Shown here piece by piece: positions 20,884 through 31,715 of a stretch of 64,000 bases of DNA. The stretch's first letter is position 1, and each line of letters starts with the position of its first letter. The position numbers were made by a program, and so were the translations under genes. The notes beneath the pieces are model-generated. The model did not search any database and was not told the DNA's origin. It was given only the letters and a program-made list of their open reading frames with translations. This DNA comes from Euclidia mi (lineage: Eukaryota > Arthropoda > Insecta > Lepidoptera > Erebidae). The DNA is taken from contig OX123191.2 of the NCBI GenBank assembly GCA_944739405.2, positions 7,854,830 to 7,918,829 on the forward strand, given 5' to 3'.

Positions 20884-21117
20884 TCTGCCGTGTGGTGACG
20901 GATTAAGAATACGGAATGTCACCACCCCAGATCATCCCATGGGTGTCGTAAGAGCCGACAGAGGAAGCAATTTATACAGAGAACAGCACTGTAAGAGAAG
21001 GAAAACTTGATACAAACCCTATACCAACCCGTTTGGCCAGCGTGGTATAGTAGGCCAATTCCTCCTTTCAAAGGAGAGGCCTGGTCCAGCAGTGGACTGT
21101 TAAAGGCTGATGATGAT
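20884..21117 (+). mobile_element. SINE (family D head, RTE-like tail)
   Basis: The head is CCGTGTGGTGACGG..., then GTCACCACCCC and GGGTGTCGTAAGAG; the tail is GGTCCAGCAGTGGACTGTTAAAGGCTGATGATGATG. The TSD GATGTACATA lies at 20874-20883 and 21118-21127. Its (ATG)n tail fits mobilisation by an RTE LINE. The same family is at 30728-30972; only the head is shared with 54849. Confidence 0.85.
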
Positions 21118-21150
21118 GATGTACATAACTCGACGCACGTCGATTTTGCC

Positions 21151-21718
21151 CTATTGGCGATGTAAAGATTATCCGCGCGCCTCTAGCGGCGAAATTTGGA
21201 AGTTATCTTTGTACGACACTTTTGATAGCTTTCAATACAACTTTGCTTCGAGGTTATATTATGTAATCTAAGGAGGTTAGGGTCGTAATTGTTTTGAGAG
21301 CTGTCAAAAGTAGTTTTTTTATAGTAATAGGCGGCAAATAAGCAGACGAATCGCCTGATGGTAAGCAATTACCGCCGCCCATGGACACAAGCAACACCAC
21401 AGGAGTCACAAGTGCCTTGCTGCCCTTTGGGGATGGGAAAAAGGATAGGATAAGGAGTGGGATGAGGGAAAAGGAATAGGGATAGGGCCACCGGCACTCT
21501 CACTCACCAAACGAAACGCAACAGAATAGGTTCTGGTACTTTACGTCGATTTTCTGTAAGAGGCTAGTACTTCCCCGGTCGAGCCGGCTCATTCATGCTG
21601 AAATCAGCAAGGCTCTAGTACCGTGAAAAGTAGTAGTGATCTGTGAAAGAGTCGTACATAGACAACTTCTAAATTTCGCCGCTAGAGTCGCTAGTTAGAA
21701 TCTTAGCATCGCCAATAG
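21151..21718. mobile_element. Long-TIR MITE interrupted by a SINE-like repeat
   Basis: Inverted arms 21151-21217 and 21651-21718 start CTATTGGCGATG and end CATCGCCAATAG. They match well over about 65 bp (shared CTCTAGCGGCGAAATTT). The boundary may be TA|TTGGCGATG, which would suggest a Tc1/mariner-type TA duplication. The interior holds the family R insertion at 21314-21625, so the original element was about 250 bp. No transposase. Confidence 0.8.
21314..21625 (-). mobile_element. SINE-like repeat, family R, with TSD
   Basis: 312 bp bounded by an 8-bp TSD, AAAAGTAG (21306-21313 and 21626-21633). The T run at the left is the poly(A) tail on the minus strand. The plus-strand text reads GGCGGCAAATAAGCAGACG, CGCCTGATGGTAAGCAATTACC, CGCCGCCCATGGACACAAGC, and ends GCTGAAATCAGCAAGGCTC. 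Poly(A) and a TSD mean retroposition. I see no tRNA or 5S promoter, so its origin is unknown. Other copies: 23490, 46590, and a fragment at 4978. Confidence 0.85.
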
Positions 21719-22058
21719 AACACTGTTACGATCAGTTGAGTATAAACTATACTTATTATAAAAATCAAATGAAGTCCCTGCAGCGTCTTGTCTGTCACGT
21801 TCTCTAGAAAGATCATGAAATGGTTTTTCGTTGTTCAGTTGGACATAATTAAGAAACGGTGAATGCCCGATGTTCTGTTAAAGTTTAATAAGAGGATGTT
21901 CAAGTGTATCAGCACCATTACGTGGCCATATGATTCTTAAAATAAAAATGCTTAGGATTGGCATACAAGTAACTTTGTTTTCACGACTTTAAACGACACA
22001 TGGACAAATTAGGTTAAAATCACAAAACAATAATTCACGTTCCCATACTCACTTCATA
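21719..22058. other. Unassigned sequence
   Basis: No gene or recognised repeat. Confidence 0.45.
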
Positions 22059-22065
22059 TCTAAAG

Positions 22066-22281
22066 CACGGTAATATAATCTAACAGTATTGTAACTCGGC
22101 CGTCTTCGTGAGTTATATACCTACCAGACGCGCCGCATGCGAGCTGCGGCACGATAGCGGCTGCGGGTACTGTAGGTACAGTTCGCCCAGTCTAATGGGG
22201 ACTCTGCTCGCGGCGCGTAGGTATAACTCGAGTTTCGTGCGTTTGTATGGAGTTACAATACTGTTAGATATTATCACCGTG
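22066..22281. mobile_element. 216-bp MITE, copy 1, with 7-bp TSD
   Basis: Inverted termini of about 32 bp begin CACGGTAATATAATCTAACA and end with the complement ...CACCGTG. The perfect 7-bp TSD TCTAAAG is at 22059-22065 and 22282-22288. A second 216-bp copy, in opposite orientation, is at 48359-48574. The interior is GC-rich (CGCCGCATGCGAGCTGCGGC). TSDs of 7-8 bp with CA...TG ends would fit a P-like or hAT-like transposase source. Confidence 0.92.
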
Positions 22282-22509
22282 TCTAAAGCGACTAAACGAC
22301 ACATAAAGTACAGTCGCAACATCAATTAATTAGCTAGTATTAGTGCAAGTGCAGTGGGCGCGACTGTACCTAATTAAACCTTCTGCAATAAATCATAATC
22401 ACATGATTAAGGTACATTTGCATACACGCGCCTTTAAATTGTTTTAAACACGCTAATTGGGGAACTTATGTTAAGTCCTTTGTAGGGTTCCGTAAGAAAA
22501 GCAAAAATA

Positions 22510-22735
22510 ATCTGTATATATAAAATTATTGCGTTACTGACTGACTGACAGACAAGCCACAGCTGGAACTAGTAAGCACAAGAAACTGCGATTTCGCATG
22601 CATGTTCCTTGGAGGCAGTAGGATCTGCACTAAGAAGGGATTTCCCTAAATTCCTACAGGATCGGACAAAACGGGTAAATTAAAAAATGTGCGGGCGTAG
22701 CCGCGAGCGTCCTTTAGTCTATTATAATTTTACTA
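22510..22735 (+). mobile_element. Helitron-like nonautonomous repeat
   Basis: Starts TCTGTATATATAAAATTATTG, has the ACTGACTGACAGACAAGC block, AGAAGGGATTTCCC, and ends GCGGGCGTAGCCGCGAGCGTCCTTTAGT. Shared with 23233-23440. The GC hairpin just before the end is Helitron-like, but the CTRR end is not clear. Confidence 0.5.
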
Positions 22736-23232
22736 TATTATTATCTCCATGTAAACGAATTAAGAATACAAAGTTTAACTAGACCGTTTCATACCTTGGG
22801 TGCTTTAAAAGAAGAGGAAAACAAAGAAAGCAAATAATCAAAAACTATACATTGAAACAGACGGCAAATCCTGTCACATCAAGCCCTGTACCAATCCCTG
22901 TGACCAGTATGTTAAAGTAGGTTAAATACTCCTAATCACTCACAATCCTATTTGCTATAGTGGACTGCGAAAGGTTGTGGCTTCTTCTGACGCTATGCAG
23001 GCGGATAGTATCAAAACTTCAACTTTTCCGAGTATAAAATTCGTTGTTTTCTAAAGTCATTGCTGCTGATCTTGGCTACACAGGTGATTTCTAGTAGCAG
23101 GCATAAGGATGATACTAAATCCAAGCATTATTATTAGAAACTATTTTATAAAGAAGGCTTTGATGAAATACGTTCTCCAAGGCAAACGTCTTCGGTTGTA
23201 ACCAAGATAGCACTAAGATAATGATGATGATA
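22736..23232. other. Unassigned sequence
   Basis: AT-rich; no gene seen. Confidence 0.4.
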
Positions 23233-23440
23233 ATGTGTATATATAAAACTGACTGACTGACAGACAAGCTACCACCAAAACTATTCGGCGCAAGTAGCTG
23301 AAATTTGACATTCCTTTTTCTGGGGTCCGTAGAGGTGTACTAAGAAGGGATTTCCCGTAAATCCTACCGGATCGTGCAAAACAGATAAATTAAATAAATG
23401 TGCAATCGTAGCCACGGGCATCTCGTAGTGTATAATAATA
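23233..23440 (+). mobile_element. Helitron-like nonautonomous repeat, second copy
   Basis: Same order of blocks as 22510-22735: GTATATATAAAACTGACTGACTGACAGACAAGC, ACTAAGAAGGGATTTCCCGTAAATCCTACCGGATCG (each only in part conserved), ending GTAGCCACGGGCATCTCGTAGT. The limits are approximate. Confidence 0.5.
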
Positions 23441-23489
23441 TAGGCGATTCAGCTTTAATTGTGCAGCAAAACTCTGCTTCAGACGAAAG

Positions 23490-23825
23490 TCTTTTTTTAT
23501 GTTAATAAGCGGTAAACGAGCAGATGGATCGCCTGATGGTAAGCAATTACCACCGCCCATGGACACAAGCAACACCACAGGAGTCACAAGTGCGTTGCCG
23601 CCCCTTGGGGTTGGGAAAAGGGACAGGATGAGGAGCCCACTCCTCATCCTGCCCACATCCCAATGTGGAAGAAGGAATAGGGGATAGGACCTCCGGCATT
23701 CTCACTCACCAAACGAAACGCAACAGTTTAGGCACTGTTACTTTACGTCGATTTTCTGTGAGAGGGTAGTACTTCCCCAGTCGAGCCGGCCCATTCATGC
23801 TGAAATCAGCAAGGCTCTACTACCT
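23490..23825 (-). mobile_element. SINE-like repeat, family R, second copy
   Basis: Colinear with 21314-21625, with the T run at the left (23490-23497). It contains an extra inverted segment at 23624-23651 that the other copies lack. No clear TSD. Confidence 0.8.
23624..23651. repeat. Snap-back palindrome inside the family R repeat
   Basis: CAGGATGAGGAG (23624-23635), loop CCCA, then CTCCTCATCCTG (23640-23651). The paralogues near 21440 and 46745 carry the left arm and run on as AGTGGGATGAGG without the inverted copy. Confidence 0.85.
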
Positions 23826-25429
23826 TGGGACAAGCCCAAAAACATACAAAGAGCTACTGCATTACCCGTCCAATTTCAAAACACCCACTACCTTCCAAAA
23901 ATATATTCACAGAATAAATTTTACAAGCTGCCAGTGTTTTATCTAGCCTTACAATATTCCCAAACGGTCTTGAAGCCTGGAGTACAAGGAGTTCGTGTCG
24001 GTAGATGCCAGTGGGAGAATTATTTCTAGGGGCGGCCATGTTAAAGTGTTCTTGGTATGAATTTATTGCCTAACATTGTGAACCTTGTTTAACATGCGTG
24101 TTTGGACAAGGAATTACTGCAATACCTACTGAACTTTGTGTTAGAATTTTGTGAATATACTTTCTGTTGAATATACAGATGTAAGCGAATGAGATATTTT
24201 CCGTACATTTAAATTGACGGGGCTAAGATAATATAATATAATTTTATCTTCTGCTCAGGTCGTCGGTATCTTTCTCTTGCCACCAATTTTGCAGGTAATA
24301 CGGCGAATTTCTTGATGGTAAATGATGAATAGCAACGTTGTAAAATACTGAGGTAAATATGCCTTTAATATCTTAGAAATCACGATTAAGACCCGCTAAA
24401 TAACCTTGTACAATAGAAAATAAGGCCGGTAGAAGAAGGAGCAGAAATATGCCTCAAAGCCCATGAAACGAAATTTAAGACCCGCGGTCTGCACTAACAA
24501 AACAAGAATGCTACATCTTAACACTGATAAAAGATAAGTTTTTAGATAAATACTTAAAAAGCAAAAAAATAAAACCTTAACAGAATCAGAAAAATCACAT
24601 CTTTAGAAAACAAAACTATGTAGATAACCCACTTCGATATAAAGCCATTTTACCGTGAAGTGGTCCCTCAAAAGCTTTTACAAACGTCATAAGTTTTCAG
24701 GTCTGACCAAAAAACGTTGTAACTTGCTCAAACCAATATTTACATTGGCTTACCACAAATGTGGACCCCTAAAAACACATGCACAGCCTACCTCGATTTT
24801 CCCCTTATTTGCATACCGTCACCCCGTATATTTTCTTTAAAAAAAAGTCATGCTCTCTTTTTGAAACGTTTTTATAATTACTGTGATTAATTAGGACCTA
24901 TTTTCAGTTGGTGTTACCAAATTTCAGAATGTGTTCGCAGGTTTTTAAGGTGAGCGGACGAGGGTTTAATTAGACAATTCGACATTTTTGTATGACTTTT
25001 ATGACGTGTTTTGGTGGGTTTTTTAAATAAAATATTTAGTTTAGTATGTAAAAGCATGAAACATTTTTACTCTCGTGCAAATATACTATAACGAAAATCA
25101 TTTTTCAAAGTAGGATAACGCGTATTTACTACAGGTGTTTTTTTGTGTTGCGGTGGCAAATTTATAAAAACTACTACTTAGTGGGTCTCTCTCCACCTCC
25201 ATTGAGTTCATCTGTAATGTACAAGTCCCGAGAAAAGGTTTATCACGGTCTCCTCGTCTTCCTGTAGAAGCAGGTCACGTGAATCTACCTCACCATGGTA
25301 TGGCATGCACAACCTGGCCATATGAAACTAATGGTGAAAATGTGACACTACAAAGAGAAAAGTGAAAGGAAAACAGTTTTCTTTCGCATTTCGTTCGGTG
25401 AATATGAGCGGGTGATCCCTCATCCCACC
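23826..25429. other. Unassigned sequence
   Basis: Scattered short ORFs only. The 61-codon minus-strand frame at 23854-24039 is unbroken but has no recognised domain, and I do not call it a gene. Confidence 0.4.
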
Positions 25430-25625
25430 TTGTTTTATTTGACTGTGCAGTCAAATAGCGTTGGCGTAGCGTCGAGTGCCGTGGGTTCGATACCCACAAG
25501 CAACAACACTTTGTGAGATCCATACATTTTTCATTCAGTCCGAGTGTTCATTGTGTATGTTGGTTGCATGTTTGTAAATTCCCCCGCGACACAGGCTTTA
25601 CGCCTAAAGTGGGAGTTCTCTTAAT
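25430..25625 (+). mobile_element. tRNA-headed SINE (family B)
   Basis: The head has GTTGGCGTAGCGTCGAG and a box B, GGGTTCGATACCCAC; the body is CACTTTGTGAGATCCATAC..., the tail CGACACAGGCTTTACGCC. Similar head-body layouts are at 39630 and 56285. A tRNA-derived pol III promoter is likely; the 3' limit is approximate. Confidence 0.7.
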
Positions 25626-26537
25626 TGTTTTTTATTTGTGACAACTGCTTAAAAGTGTTACCAGCATATTATATCAGAGTTATAAATTATATAATAAAAA
25701 TCGTCGTATGCTTTTCTGCCAATCCGAAAAGCGCAAAAGGAAGTAAATTGAAGGCACGTTGCAGGTTAAAGACCTACGAAGTAAAACTGGTGACAACTTG
25801 TTATATTTGCCAATACCTGGAAGTAAAACGAAACTTGCGTCTGTATGCACGTATCATCAAATAAACAGTGTCCGAGGTTCTACGAATGCCAGAATAAACG
25901 TCACAACTGTTTGAATTCCGAATATATTTGTCTTGAATATCGGTGTCGAATTCACGGGCATTGGAATATGTAACTTGAATAATATAAATGAATAATGATG
26001 GAAAATGTAAGGCAATTACGTCGACATGTAGATAAGCATGTTTGCAGCCAAATATTTGGAATCGAATAATAAAGATTGTTAAAATTAAATTTCACATTAA
26101 AGTGTCATATTTATCATATCCATTCATAAGTACAATCTCGTAGTTTAAAAAACCTGTCTCTAATAAATACTTAGCTTATGGAATAGTGTATACGGATCTA
26201 AAAATCTATTTTGAAAGATTTAAGATAAATAATTATTCAGCTTTAAAATAGGACCACTAAAAGTTAATATCTCTACACTATTCAAAAGCTACGTATCTAA
26301 AGCTATTTAAACTATATATAAAAATATTTGTTTTGAAAAACATCAAAAACTTATTAAACAATATTAATATCTAAACATTTTTTACACCGCGTTATGCAAT
26401 CGCGATGACTTACTATTTCAGAATATGAACGTTGGTTTTATTTTACTTATTTACTTTGTTCCCTGATAAAAACGTACAATAATTCAAGCACAAAAGTAGG
26501 TAAACATTTTATTTTTAATTCCTGTTCTTGCGTATCT
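25626..26537. other. Unassigned AT-rich sequence
   Basis: No gene or recognised repeat. Confidence 0.45.
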
Positions 26538-26549
26538 CGAGAACAAGTT

Positions 26550-27241
26550 TTTTTTTTTTTTTTTTATTTAGCCTGTACATGTGTCCCACTGCTGGGCAAA
26601 GGCCTCTCCCTTGGACCGCCATTCATCCCTGTCCTGTGCTATGTTCGGCCAGTCGCTGTCGAATGCATCTAAGTCGTCCCGCCATCTCCGTTTAGGTCTG
26701 CCGCGTCGTCGTCGACTATCATGAGGCACCCAACTGGTTATTAAATAAGCCCACCTTTCTGGGTGCATACGGCAGAGGTGACCAGCCCAGTCCCACTTCA
26801 GCCTGGCAGATTTTAAACCAACATCGGCTATGCGTGTTTGGGAACGTAGCGTGGTGTTCCGGACACGGTCGGTCCTTTTTACCCCGAGAATGCTACGTTC
26901 CATAGCCCTTTGGCAAATCTTCAGTTTGGACTTCTGGAATTCCGTCAAGGACCATGTTTGGGCACCGTAGGTTAGGACGGGCAATATACACATATCGACG
27001 AGCTTTCGCTTGAGTGTCAGTGGAAGGTTGCCCTTCAGTAGCTCTTTCATTGACCAGAAGCTCTTCCAGGCATTTTCGACTCGCCGTCCTACTTCTTTGT
27101 CTTGCCTGTTGCTGAAAGAGACAATCTGGCCCAAGTATATATACTCGTCGACATAATGTATAGTCTGCCCGTCTACCGTGACCCTACGTTTCGTGCTGTT
27201 GGTCATTACTTGAGTTTTGGCCCGGTTCATCTGAAGTCCAA
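26550..27241 (-). mobile_element. 5'-truncated RTE LINE with 12-bp TSD, RT C-terminal ORF
   Basis: Bounded by a perfect TSD, CGAGAACAAGTT (26538-26549 and 27242-27253). A poly(A) tail appears as a T run at 26550-26567. The coding part is open from the truncation point at 27241 to the stop at 26568, about 220 codons: ...KTQVMTNSTK, YVDEYIYLGQIVSF, LTYGAQTWSLT, RAMERSILGVKRTDRVRN, RLKWDWAGHLCRM and RDEWRSKGEAFAQQWD, all typical of the RTE C-terminal region. The RT catalytic core is absent, so this is a dead-on-arrival copy. The lack of stops suggests a young insertion. Confidence 0.92.
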
Positions 27242-27253
27242 CGAGAACAAGTT

Positions 27254-28097
27254 GCTGAACTAAAATAAAACTTGGCAGTTGAATGTTTTAAATTTCGCGA
27301 TACCGTCCAACAGTGCAAAGTAAGCACAATAAATTGTAGGTACATAAAGTACAACTATATAAAACCGCGTCACAAGACAATGTTTCGATCTTGCTGTTTC
27401 TCAAAAACTCGTGCACAAAACATTGTGATTTAGAAATTATAATATAAAAACAATGTATGCATTATTTTTATAATATATTTTAAAGGTAAGTGCTTCTGCA
27501 AGTCAGGAATATGTTCTTACAACAAATCTTAATCTTACAGCTTTCAAATGTACACTAAAATTTATATGTAGGTACATATAAGTAACTAAAATCAGTACTA
27601 TTCTGCATTAGAAAAGTTTGATAGTATGGATGTAATGATGTTTAGTGCTTTTACTTACGCGAAATTTACTGTAAGTCTTTGATGACATTATGCAGTTATA
27701 CGGCTCACCAGAAAAACACTCATTACATCAGAATACTACATAAGCAAACTTTTATTCCAATACGTGACTCTCACGAGGAGAAGCCGCGGGCTTAATAATA
27801 ATGTTTAGGTGTTTTTGTTGAATGTTTTTCACCAAACATCTTTTAAAACACGCCTTCTGGTTACATTTTTTGCTCTTCCCTTATATAAGAATGGATCCCA
27901 TCAGAGGACAGAGGGTATTATTTATTGCGTTCCAAGACCGACTCATGATATTGTGTGTTAACAAATTCGGGCGTGTATGAAAAATTACATGTTTAGCCGG
28001 TGTTTGGGTGTATTAATCGTACAGCGGGCTCAGATAGTAAATAAATATACATCATTGTCGTCGTACTTTTTGAGAAATTTGCTTTCGTTTTTATGGC
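27254..28097. other. Unassigned sequence
   Basis: No gene or recognised repeat. Confidence 0.45.
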
Positions 28098-28148
28098 TAC
28101 GTGAATTAACGTTTGGGTTGGTCACTGCCTGGGTGGGTGACCGTTTGT
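28098..28148 (+). mobile_element. Short 5S-like relic
   Basis: GGTTGGTCACTGCCTGGGTGGGTGACCG resembles the 3' half of the 5S internal promoter. Only this box is recognisable. Confidence 0.35.
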
Positions 28149-28437
28149 ATTCAGTTTTGAATATGAATAATGTTTTCTTAAGGGACTAGCATCAAATTTC
28201 TTCTTGAAACTTTGGTGCTTAATTGTTGCGAATATACGCAAACATTCGCATTGAAAGTCGCGGACGAAGCCTGGTGTAATGATTAATTATATTAAGAACC
28301 TGTCACTATATTTATTCACAAATATCGATCGATGTGAAATTTCTATGTAGTTATAAGAGGATTACTGGTTGAGTCCTCCGCGTTATTTGCGACGTTTATG
28401 AAATGTGACGCTTAGGAGATTAAGTATAATTTAATTT

Positions 28438-28700
28438 TTTATAGACTCACGCCTATGGGGGACATAGGAAGGGGTAGGCAGAGATGTAATATTACACCCA
28501 CATTTTGCAATGATTTTTAGGTCCCACGTAAAAGGTGGCGAGCCTATTGCCATACCGGGCACATTACCAGATTCCGTGCTGCTACTGAGAATTTCCTAAC
28601 GGAAAAACCAAATAACACTTTGCCCGACTCGGGAATCGAGCCCAAGACCTCCCAATCCCACGCGCACATTAATGCCGCGATACCAACGAGGCAGTCAGTA
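28438..28700 (-). mobile_element. Full tRNA-derived SINE A
   Basis: Read on the minus strand: tRNA-like head with box B GGGCTCGATTCCCGAG, TCTCAGTAGCAGCACGGAAT-type body, AGGCTCGCCACC, GTGTAATATTACATCTCTGC and a CCTACCCCTTCC tail. Same order as 42206-42455. Confidence 0.82.
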
Positions 28701-28969
28701 AATTAATGATAGCTCTTAGAATGTAATTCTTATAAATGAAAGTGTCTGTTCTAGTTTATTTCGTCTTCAAATTGTCTATATAAAACTAATCGTTTAAAAT
28801 TACTTTTTCTATCCTATATGTATGTACATGTTTATACTATAATAATAATTATATTGATTAGTTACTTACTTTTCCCTCAGCTTCACCTGCGTGGCAGGAT
28901 AAGATAAAAAGATTACCTTTTAAAGGACATTTTATCATCAGTCCTGTACAATGTACATAGTATTACTAC

Positions 28970-29150
28970 TGGGCAGAGGCCTCTTATCACTACGAGAAAA
29001 GTTACCCATCGCGAAGGCCAGTTCGGGTTGGTAAACTTGACATATCTTTCGAGAACATGATAGAGAACTCTCAGATATGCAGGTATTCTCAGTAGTGCGC
29101 GTCACGGGTTCGAATTTTGGCTACCTTATCACTGTCTTAATGTCGTTATA
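28970..29150 (-). mobile_element. SINE relic (family C)
   Basis: Shares CTTTCGAGAACATGATAGAGAACTCTCAG and ATGCAGGT with the family seen at 19200 and 50545. It is followed by a box-B-like GGGTTCGAATTTTGG at 29105-29125. Confidence 0.55.
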
Positions 29151-29233
29151 GCCATTTAATAGCAGGTCCGTGACAAACATATGTACGTACAAGAGTATTA
29201 TAAATACATATCGTATAAAGATAATACCTCTAA

Positions 29234-29289
29234 TGACCCTTGTCAATAATTGTTAATGCATTGAAATTTACAATTATTGGCAAGGGTCA
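29234..29289. repeat. About 22-bp palindrome
   Basis: TGACCCTTGTCAATAATTG (from 29234) pairs with CAATTATTGGCAAGGGTCA (29271-29289), one mismatch. Confidence 0.8.
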
Positions 29290-30379
29290 ATAGCCAAACA
29301 TCGAGGCGCCCTTTCGCAACGTTAGATTTGTCGAAATCACCTTATTCCAGAACGATAGATTTGTCCCAATCACAGCATTTCCACCGAACTCGTTTAATCC
29401 AACCCATACAATTAAACTTCAATATGAGTCCACCATAATATAAAGTGACATAAACAGTTGGAACCCGACACTGGAGGCTCGTAGGCAGTAATCTATTGTT
29501 CGTCGTGATTAAGGCGACTTAAATAAGCTGAATTGGATGATTCTCGCACATCAATAGATTATGTTTCGGCGGCAATCGACTGGCAATGCCGGGGTTTATT
29601 ACATTGTGTGCGCACTGAAGATGAGCAGAACTGATTGGATGAGCAGTGTGCAATACACATACTAATAGATTTTTTTTGCTCTGAACCCAAACTGCTTTAT
29701 TACAAAAGATGGTTTAAATATAAATTTAAAGTGTCATTAAATTATGTCTAAAACAAGTGTTTAAATTGAAGTTGTCTCAACTTCTTTACAATAGGCACAT
29801 TTTTGTAAACCTATGAATTGGAACCAATATTAAAATAAAAACAATTTCACTTTAATATTGCAATCAAGGACTAACTGACCATATATGACCTCGTTTTGTA
29901 ATAGGCAGTGTATAGTTACTGAAATAATGTCACGCTGTCTGTAAAACAATCGTTAAAATCGATTAACCTGTTCCAAAATATTACTCAATATCATGCAAAA
30001 ACCATTACCACTTAAGAAAATCATAGACGGACACTTAAATTTTATTTATTTGTATAGATCAGACAAAGTGTTGACCCACATAGGGATCAAACAAACGACA
30101 CAGGGGCAATGATACCACTTAAATACTACGCACACCGCTCATCTACCTCGCATATGTGTAGTGGATACACAGCTTTACACAATGTACATCGTGCCTCCAA
30201 ATACCAATGATTTCGAATACGTTTCGACCTCTGTTCCGATCGTCATAAGCCGGATTAGGGGAATCGTTGGCTGTAATTAAGACACCAAAAACCGGCGAAA
30301 AGATGAATGTATCATTGTAATTAGTATTTTGTATATGTATGCTATATTTAAATTGACTTGGTTTTAAGACTAACATAAC
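29290..30379. other. Unassigned sequence
   Basis: No gene or recognised repeat; several short ORFs without motifs. Confidence 0.45.
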
Positions 30380-30640
30380 TTCAGGCCTTTATCCCCGAAG
30401 GGGTAGGCAGAGGTGTATAAAAAATGGGAGTGCCACTTCGCCAGTTATGTTTCGGTCCCAATGTAATAGGTGGCTAGCCTATTGCCATCTACCAGACATA
30501 TTATTAAGCGAGCGATAATTAACATTTTTAATGCACACATAACTTCAAAAAGTCAGAGGTGTGTGCTTGGGGTACCTGGGGATCAAACCCGAGACCATCC
30601 TCACGGCAGTCCGTTACGTACACAACTGGGCTATCGCCGC
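30380..30640 (-). mobile_element. SINE A tail joined to another SINE head
   Basis: 30380-30505 is the minus-strand SINE A tail (TATCCCCGAAGGGGTAGGCAGAGGTGTA). 30510-30640 is a different tRNA-like segment (GGGATCAAACCCGAGACCATCC) preceded by CACATAACTTCAAAAAGTCAGAGGTG, a block known from family C-type SINEs. Whether this is one composite or two insertions is unresolved. Confidence 0.6.
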
Positions 30641-30727
30641 TTTTTTTAAGACTAGTTTTAGAGTTTTATTAAAATTCATGGAATTGGTACAGAACGTCTA
30701 ACATGAACTATGTATTCTTAAGACAAT

Positions 30728-30972
30728 CATCATCATCATCAGCCTTTAACAGTCTACTGCTGGACTAGGCCTCTCCTTTGAAAGGAGGAATTGGCCTACT
30801 ATACCACGCTGGCCAAACGGGTTGGTATAGGGTTTGTATCAAGTTTTCCTTCTCTTACAGTGGCTGTTCTCTGCATAATATGGTCCCTCTGTCGCCTCTT
30901 ACGACACCCATGGGATGATATGGGGTGGTGACATTCCGTATTCTTAATCCGTCACCACACGGATGAGACACA
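30728..30972 (-). mobile_element. SINE D with RTE-like tail and TSD
   Basis: Minus-strand copy of the 20884 element; the (CAT)n at the left is its ATG-rich tail. The 11-bp TSD CTTAAGACAAT is at 30717-30727 and 30973-30983. Identity with 20884-21117 is high by eye. Confidence 0.88.
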
Positions 30973-31104
30973 CTTAAGACAATAATTTATTATTATTATT
31001 TACTTGACAATGGTCATAATATCTCTGATTGAAAAGCAACCAATGGTCGTCACATCTCACTTTGATTCGATGAGTGCACTGATTGGCCCACTCCGATGTC
31101 TAAT

Positions 31105-31395
31105 CGTTGGAGAAATCAATAGCCTAGTGAAGATTCCATCAGACTGCCATGAAGAGGGTATCGGGTTCGAATCCACGCCGCGCACCACTGAATTTTCGAA
31201 GATATATATGCGTATTACATTGTTAATTATAGCTTGGCTTGTGTTTCGTAAAGCGCGTAAAAGTTTCGGTCCCGGCTGTCTGAAATTCAGTCAAATCTGG
31301 TTAGACCAGCAAGCGGACCCAAGGCTCCAATACGTCATGCAACCGCGTCTCGGATGCAACCGGGATAACGCTTACGATGATGATCGTCGAATATG
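31105..31395 (+). mobile_element. tRNA-headed composite SINE
   Basis: The head has GACTGCCATGAAGAGGGTATCGGGTTCGAATCC (box B). It is followed by CGTAAAGCGCGTAAAAGTTTCGGTCCCGGCTGTC, then CTGGTTAGACCAGCAAGCGGACCC and a GATGATGATC end. The last two modules recur at 50310-50535. Confidence 0.65.
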
Positions 31396-31596
31396 ATGCA
31401 GAACGTCGATGCTTTTAACACTAAACGTTAACTACTTACCACAGATTGATATTACATATAACGGAATACTTTGCAGACACATAGCTTAGCTTCAGCGGAA
31501 AGCGTCACATAGTTTTGTAGCTTAGAATTCACATCCTCATAACATAGCAGGCTACATAGCATATTACATATTAAAAAACTAAGGCTCTAAGGTATC

Positions 31597-31715
31597 ACCA
31601 TATCAGCCGAAAGACGTCCACTGCTGGACATAGGCCTCCCCCAAGGCTCTCCACATGGACCGATCTTGAGCCACCCGCACCCATCCGCTGCCCACGACCC
31701 CTACAAGATCGTCAA
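31597..31715 (-). mobile_element. RTE LINE 3' fragment
   Basis: Closely matches the 3' end of the RTE at 16511: CAGCCGAAAGACGTCCACTGCTGGACATAGGC (in parts), CTCCCCCAAGGCTCTCCACA and GATCTTGAGCC.CCCGCA. Severely 5'-truncated. Confidence 0.85.

Noticed and set aside
23854..24039. 61-codon minus-strand ORF as a host exon
   Set aside because: No domain recognised, no splice context I can defend, and short enough to be chance or a repeat fragment.
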